Shown here in pieces: positions 24,219 through 25,466 of a stretch of 25,466 bases of DNA (its first letter is position 1; every line of letters starts with the position of its first letter). A model generated the notes under the pieces. That model was not told the DNA's origin. It saw only the letters and a program-made list of their open reading frames with translations, and did no database searches. Source of the stretch: Bacillota bacterium. Its GTDB lineage: Bacteria; Bacillota_C; Negativicutes; JAEYSJ01. A program made the position numbers and the translations under genes. The stretch is taken from NCBI GenBank assembly GCA_023434855.1, contig JAEYSJ010000351.1:1-25466 (forward strand). Direction: 5' to 3'.

Positions 24219-24878
24219 ATGCAATCAGATAACACTAGTGCCCAACACTTGCAAGAAGGCTATCAGCTGGCTTATGAAAATGCCTGCAGGGAATTGGCGA
24301 AACGCAATCCTGACGAGATAGCTCAAAACAGCGGTGTTGTATATGATGAAGCAACAGCTGCGTTTCGCCTCAAATATCTGAATGAAAATTACCGTATTAG
24401 CTATCCCAACGGCGAGGTGAATATTGCTGAAGCGGATGGCGACGTTGCGGTGACAATAAAAGTTGTGCTTTTGCATTACCTGTTAAAAGCAGGAGGGTTA
24501 CCACTAACTAATACTTTAATTTCTTTTAAGGAACTTCCTGACGGTGGATTAATTTACCTTGAGCCTTTCAACAACCGGGTGCTTCGCGGGCTGGAGTACA
24601 ATTTTGGCAAAAAGCCGCAGTTGTTATTACAGGCCGCCGAAAAGTTAGGTGGCCGGCGGCAAAATATGGGCAGCGCCGCTGTTACTTTGGATGTGTTGCC
24701 CAGAGTCCCGGTAACTTATGTTGTTTGGGAAGGGGACGAGGAGTTCGCCGCCAGTGGGACGGTACTATTTGATGCTTCCATACGGTACTATGTGCCGACA
24801 GAAGATATTGTCGTACTTGCAGCAGCCGGAGCAAGTTTACTTAATAAAACAGCCAAAGCCCTAAACGCCACTGCATAA
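24219..24878 (+). CDS. DUF3786 family protein of unknown function
   Basis: A 219-residue soluble protein with no signal peptide or membrane helix. The sequence fits the DUF3786 family, which I know from anaerobes and often beside CO dehydrogenase/acetyl-CoA synthase or corrinoid genes; no function is established. The recognisable middle part contains VVLLHYLLKAGGLPLTN and SFKELPDGGLIYLEPF, then a segment near GGRRQNMGSAAVTLDVLPRV. The last third has VTYVVWEGDEEFAASGTVLF and DASIRYYVPTEDIVVLA. It has no cysteine motif. GGAGGCGA precedes the ATG at 24219, 23 bases after folD, and cooC starts 92 bases later. The position between C1 enzymes and a nickel-insertion ATPase suggests a role in acetyl-CoA pathway assembly. 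Confidence 0.75.
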   Translation: MQSDNTSAQHLQEGYQLAYENACRELAKRNPDEIAQNSGVVYDEATAAFRLKYLNENYRISYPNGEVNIAEADGDVAVTIKVVLLHYLLKAGGLPLTNTLISFKELPDGGLIYLEPFNNRVLRGLEYNFGKKPQLLLQAAEKLGGRRQNMGSAAVTLDVLPRVPVTYVVWEGDEEFAASGTVLFDASIRYYVPTEDIVVLAAAGASLLNKTAKALNATA

Positions 24879-24908
24879 TCAAGCGGCTCCAAGCTTGGTT
24901 GCCGACGG

Positions 24909-24941
24909 GCTTAATTTTGGCAGATTTGCCTGAAAATTAGC
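24909..24941 (+). promoter_or_regulatory. Hairpin between the DUF3786 gene and cooC
   Basis: TAATTTT (24912-24918) pairs with AAAATTA (24933-24939), with an inner stem GGC (24919-24921)/GCC (24928-24930). There is no T run after it, so it is not a standard terminator. It may be an mRNA stability or processing element separating two genes of one transcript. Confidence 0.35.
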
Positions 24942-24970
24942 AATGGTGTGATATATTGGGAGGTGATTTT

Positions 24971-25466
24971 ATGAAAATAGCAGTCTCCGGTAAAGGCGGT
25001 GTCGGCAAAACAACTGTTTCCGCCAGTTTAGCCAAGCTGTTTGCCAGTGAGGGTTACCATGTTTATGCTGTTGACGGTGATCCTGATGCCAGTCTGGGCA
25101 GCGCTTTGGGGATTCCTGATGCTGTATTGGCTAAAGTGGTACCGCTGATCGAAATGCAAGATGTTATTAAAGAAAAAATAAGTCACGGCGGTGGGGCTTT
25201 TTACAGCCTTAATCCGCAGGTGGATGATGTTTTGGATGAGTTCTCCATTACGCAGGGCAATATAAAATTTCTGCGGATGGGGGGCGTAAAACAAGGCGGA
25301 TCGGCCTGCTACTGCCGGGAAAATACATTCTTGCAGGCAATTGTTGATTCTCTGCTCCTGGATAAAGATGATGTTGTAATTCTCGATATGGGGGCAGGCA
25401 TTGAACATCTGACCCGCGGTACTTCAAAAGGCGTGGATATGATGATCATAGTTACCGAACCCACAC
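24971..25466 (+). CDS. cooC: CooC-type nickel-insertion ATPase, 3' end cut by window edge
   Basis: A MinD/NifH-type P-loop ATPase that delivers nickel to carbon monoxide dehydrogenase or acetyl-CoA synthase. The ATG at 24971 has GGGAGGTGA at good spacing, and 165 codons run open to the right edge; the family is about 250 residues, so about 85 are missing. The deviant Walker A is GKGGVGKT (7-14). Switch I holds AVDGDPDASLG with Asp35 and Asp37, and Walker B gives VVILDMGAG (135-143). SACYCREN contains the C-x-C pair Cys113 and Cys115, equivalent to the nickel-binding Cys112-x-Cys114 of Carboxydothermus CooC1. That pair sets it apart from ordinary MinD-like ATPases. The neighbours downstream are unseen but may be CO dehydrogenase genes. 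Confidence 0.9.
   Translation, partial: MKIAVSGKGGVGKTTVSASLAKLFASEGYHVYAVDGDPDASLGSALGIPDAVLAKVVPLIEMQDVIKEKISHGGGAFYSLNPQVDDVLDEFSITQGNIKFLRMGGVKQGGSACYCRENTFLQAIVDSLLLDKDDVVILDMGAGIEHLTRGTSKGVDMMIIVTEPT

Noticed and set aside
24926..24957. Promoter for cooC (TTGCCT with an extended -10 TGATATATT)
   Set aside because: The spacing is about 20 bases, and a transcript from it would start inside the ribosome binding site, so it could not give a translatable message.

Overview
This window looks like the chromosome of an anaerobic, cytochrome- and quinone-bearing acetogen of the Negativicutes (Sporomusa-like). This is an inference from gene content: Bacillus-type protein quality-control genes, a ferredoxin-linked 2-oxoacid oxidoreductase, FchA/FolD of the methyl branch of the Wood-Ljungdahl pathway, a CooC-type nickel-insertion ATPase, a lactate permease, siroheme decarboxylases of the alternative heme pathway, and menaquinone-type prenyl genes. 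Base composition is moderately AT-rich. All complete genes are on the plus strand; only the cut gene at the left edge is on the minus strand.

Layout. 1-198 (minus) is the start of a small cysteine-rich protein with 14-residue repeats, cut by the window edge. 543-719 is a tRNA-Gly(GCC) unit with its own promoter and terminator. 917-9289 is the protein-quality cluster tig-clpP-clpX-lonB-lonA-ysxC, broken by terminators after clpX and lonB and closed by one after ysxC. 9639-11575 holds two Lrp-like siroheme decarboxylase subunits (ahbA, ahbB) and a phosphotransacylase that overlaps ahbB. 12242-13888 is an L-lactate permease behind a 666-base leader with two identical TGGTCAGACCA sites. 14040-16891 is a four-subunit 2-oxoacid:ferredoxin oxidoreductase. 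16956-18728 holds a long-chain polyprenyl diphosphate synthase and a FadR-type GntR regulator. 18911-19919 is tatA-tatC. 20031-22329 is ubiD-ubiA. 22681-24878 is fchA-folD-DUF3786, followed by cooC (24971 to the right edge).

How the genes fit together. Lactate uptake, 2-oxoacid oxidation to reduced ferredoxin, and the C1 pathway (FchA, FolD, and CooC for CO dehydrogenase/acetyl-CoA synthase maturation) fit an acetogenic energy metabolism. The siroheme decarboxylases supply heme for cytochromes. Polyprenyl synthase, UbiD and UbiA fit quinone synthesis. TatAC can export folded redox proteins. The GntR protein is a plausible reader of the paired operators at the lactate permease.

The most interesting signals are: (1) a FolD in which the two residues normally needed for cyclohydrolase activity are replaced, encoded directly behind a separate cyclohydrolase gene; (2) interleaved complementary segments that could form a pseudoknot in the leader of fchA-folD; (3) a family of inverted-repeat elements at four places, two of which form the leaders of ahbB and ubiD; (4) the repeat-bearing Cys/Pro peptide at the left edge; (5) the paired operators and long leader of the lactate permease. 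Coordinates were worked out by eye and no database search or folding program was run.
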